Positions 62,607 through 64,000 of a stretch of 64,000 nucleotides of DNA are shown here, one piece after another. The notes beneath the pieces are model-generated. The model worked only from the letters and a program-made list of their open reading frames with translations, did not search any database and was not told the origin of the DNA. Numbering within the stretch: position 1 is the stretch's first letter; every line of letters starts with the position of its first letter. The position numbers and the translations under genes are program-made. The stretch is from Cyclobacteriaceae bacterium (GTDB taxonomy: Bacteria > Bacteroidota > Bacteroidia > Cytophagales > Cyclobacteriaceae), in NCBI GenBank assembly GCA_013141055.1, contig JABFRS010000001.1, positions 124,001 through 188,000 of the forward strand, read 5' to 3'.

Positions 62607-63852
62607 CCAGGATTTCGCTCAGCGCCAGTCCCCAGTGCGGAATCTTGCCTCCGAGTGTATAATACATTTGCTTAAAGCCCATCTTCAGCGCATAGGGCGT
62701 AATCCCCATTTCCAGATGACTTTCCTTTCCTCCCCACCATTCATTGGTCCGCATGTAAAATCCCTTTATACCGCCCATGTCACCCATACATAAGAGTTCA
62801 AATTCCATCGGTTTGACATCACCTTGTATAGCACCTAACTCCTTCCCCAACGTATTCGCCAGAACTTCCGCTTCCATGTGTCCCAATGAACCAATTTTTG
62901 GAACCGTAATCGATGCCGCATCACCAACAGCAAAAATATTCTTATAGTCAGGATTTCGCATGTATAAGTCCGTGATTACAAAACCCATATCGTCCGTAAA
63001 AGGCAATTCTTTTAAGAATGAATGAGCTTGCCAATCAGGAAAAACAATCGTCACTTCGGCCTCTTGTGATGAACCGTCATTGAATTCAATGCCGCCATCA
63101 TAGACTTTTTTAATTCCATGCGTGTTCGCCTGATAGTGATAACCCATTTTAGTCATCATCGGCAGCAGTTGATTTAAGATCGTTTCCCCCGCATCTTCTG
63201 CAATCACTTTTGCAGGTGTGGATAAATACACCGTGGAAGCTTTTCCGGTGTCGTTTCTCTCCAGCCAATGTGCAATTGAAAACGCCAGTTCAACCGGAGG
63301 ACCTTCACACGCAGTCAAAGCAACCGGTAAATTTTTCGGTAGTTTATTGCTCTTACCCTGATGAAATATGTCGGAAGTGATCGCTATCGGCCCTCCTTTA
63401 TATTCCTTGTGTAAATAATTTCGCAGGCGATTACCCAAAAAGGTATCTGTCACACTGTGTCCGTTTTCGTCAAAGCCATCTATTTTATCATAGGCCAGCC
63501 GATTGCCCAATGCCACTACCAAATAGTCATATCTGATTTTCCTTACCGGATGACCGAGACGCTCATTGGGTTGGTAAAAAACTACGTTAGCATCCGGGTC
63601 GATGGTAATAACCTCCGCCTGGATAAACTCACTTCCGTCATGTTCCAGAAACGACATGAACTTGTATTGCAGGTCTATGGCAGGATTGATGTTTGCCAAA
63701 ACCTGCATGGGAATATTTGGCACAAAGGTGAGAAGCGATTTACGATCGATGATCGTAATATCTGCCTTGCCTTTTACAGAAGCATGAATATATCGTGCTG
63801 TGGTAAGTCCAGCAAAATTGCAGCCGAGTATTATGATGCGAGGTTTTGACAT
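62587..63852 (-). CDS. FAD-dependent oxidoreductase, sulfide:quinone reductase-like
   Basis: 421 residues. An N-terminal dinucleotide-binding GxGxxG-like motif is degenerate (LGCNFAGLTTARYI), DITIIDRKS follows and YLVVALGNRLAYD and NIFAVGDAA mark the FAD/NAD domains. Cysteines in TACEGPPVELAF and LLCMGDMGG, with C-terminal WGGKESHLEMGITPYALKMGF, resemble SQR and NDH-2 relatives. It would oxidise sulfide or another donor at the membrane and reduce quinone. Exact substrate is uncertain. Confidence 0.82.
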   Translation of the reverse strand: MSKPRIIILGCNFAGLTTARYIHASVKGKADITIIDRKSLLTFVPNIPMQVLANINPAIDLQYKFMSFLEHDGSEFIQAEVITIDPDANVVFYQPNERLGHPVRKIRYDYLVVALGNRLAYDKIDGFDENGHSVTDTFLGNRLRNYLHKEYKGGPIAITSDIFHQGKSNKLPKNLPVALTACEGPPVELAFSIAHWLERNDTGKASTVYLSTPAKVIAEDAGETILNQLLPMMTKMGYHYQANTHGIKKVYDGGIEFNDGSSQEAEVTIVFPDWQAHSFLKELPFTDDMGFVITDLYMRNPDYKNIFAVGDAASITVPKIGSLGHMEAEVLANTLGKELGAIQGDVKPMEFELLCMGDMGGIKGFYMRTNEWWGGKESHLEMGITPYALKMGFKQMYYTLGGKIPHWGLALSEILGDHTVV

Positions 63853-63871
63853 ACATCTGTTAATTAAGAGA

Positions 63872-64000
63872 TTATTTGGTTTTTACTTTTTCAAGAGGCA
63901 ACGGCTTTGTACAGAAGAACCAATCGTAGCACGTCATCTCGTCTTTGCTCTCCATTCTTTCTTTTGCAACGCCACAAGAACCTGCAGTCGGTACGATCAC
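63872..64000 (-). CDS. 3' end of a gene truncated by window edge
   Basis: The minus-strand frame is open from the window end to a TAA at 63872-63874. The 42 visible residues include cysteines (SCGVAKERM, MTCYDWFFC). The stop is 19 bp upstream of the flavoprotein start, so the genes are likely in one operon. I do not recognise the family. Confidence 0.5.
   Translation of the reverse strand: MIVPTAGSCGVAKERMESKDEMTCYDWFFCTKPLPLEKVKTK

Noticed and set aside
1..64000. CRISPR array, tRNA, rRNA or insertion sequences
   Set aside because: No regular spaced repeats, cloverleaf, rRNA motif or transposase-like frame was seen on reading both strands; a scan with dedicated tools could still find a tRNA I missed.

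Overview
The window looks like a Bacteroidota chromosome or large mobile replicon, probably Cytophagales- or Chitinophagales-like. This rests on a CTnDOT-style tra operon, an RteC homologue, a SusC/SusD pair with its own FecR anti-sigma and ECF sigma factors, TlpA and MauE-like redox proteins, and weak Shine-Dalgarno signals. No rRNA, tRNA, CRISPR array, transposase or integrase was seen. The level of assignment below order is a guess.

Layout. 1-7124: a 5'-truncated unknown gene, then a two-gene module, a DUF262/HNH (GmrSD-like) protein and a STAND/NACHT-like ATPase ending in a PD-(D/E)XK-like nuclease. 7161-12174: a DNA-damage cassette with a remnant of a LigD ligase, a SRAP/YedK protein, two tiny ORFs, a short DnaE polymerase and a divergent XRE regulator with paired palindromic operators; the Y-family polymerase often found with it is absent. 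12246-13142: a lone AT-rich unknown gene. 13408-25925: a T4SS operon on the minus strand (traE, F, G, three TraI-like paralogues, J, K, L, M, N and accessory genes) closed by an intrinsic terminator. 26133-36158: an AT-rich five-gene plus-strand operon encoding a DUF4365-dynamin-like GTPase, a HEPN-like protein, a multi-pass membrane protein, an unknown protein and a large SIR2 protein. I rate this the best candidate for an undescribed anti-phage system. 36410-45039: ParB, a membrane zinc-finger protein, a candidate oriT hairpin, relaxosome protein and relaxase (with a nested out-of-frame gene), RadC, a PD-(D/E)XK-like protein, RteC and the coupling protein. 45196-55587: a Crp-like regulator, MauE/DUF6520-like genes and a sigma-FecR-SusC-SusD-TlpA uptake locus. 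55741-64000: an XRE regulator, small unknown genes, a second sigma with a short FecR-like partner, a frameshifted CoiA, a ParB-like protein and an SQR-like flavoprotein.

The most unusual non-coding signal is a three-copy structured element (13282-13348, 36237-36315, 40402-40496). Its outer stem differs in sequence in every copy yet stays perfectly paired, around a conserved inner core. All copies have the same orientation and lie 35-95 bp upstream of a gene of the conjugative backbone. Several other backbone genes carry unrelated inverted repeats over or next to their start codons, which suggests a common theme of start-region control.

Together, the backbone genes build and regulate a conjugative element; the AT-rich blocks read as defence cargo carried by it, and the DnaE/YedK/XRE set as a damage-response cargo. 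The ends of the element are not visible here.
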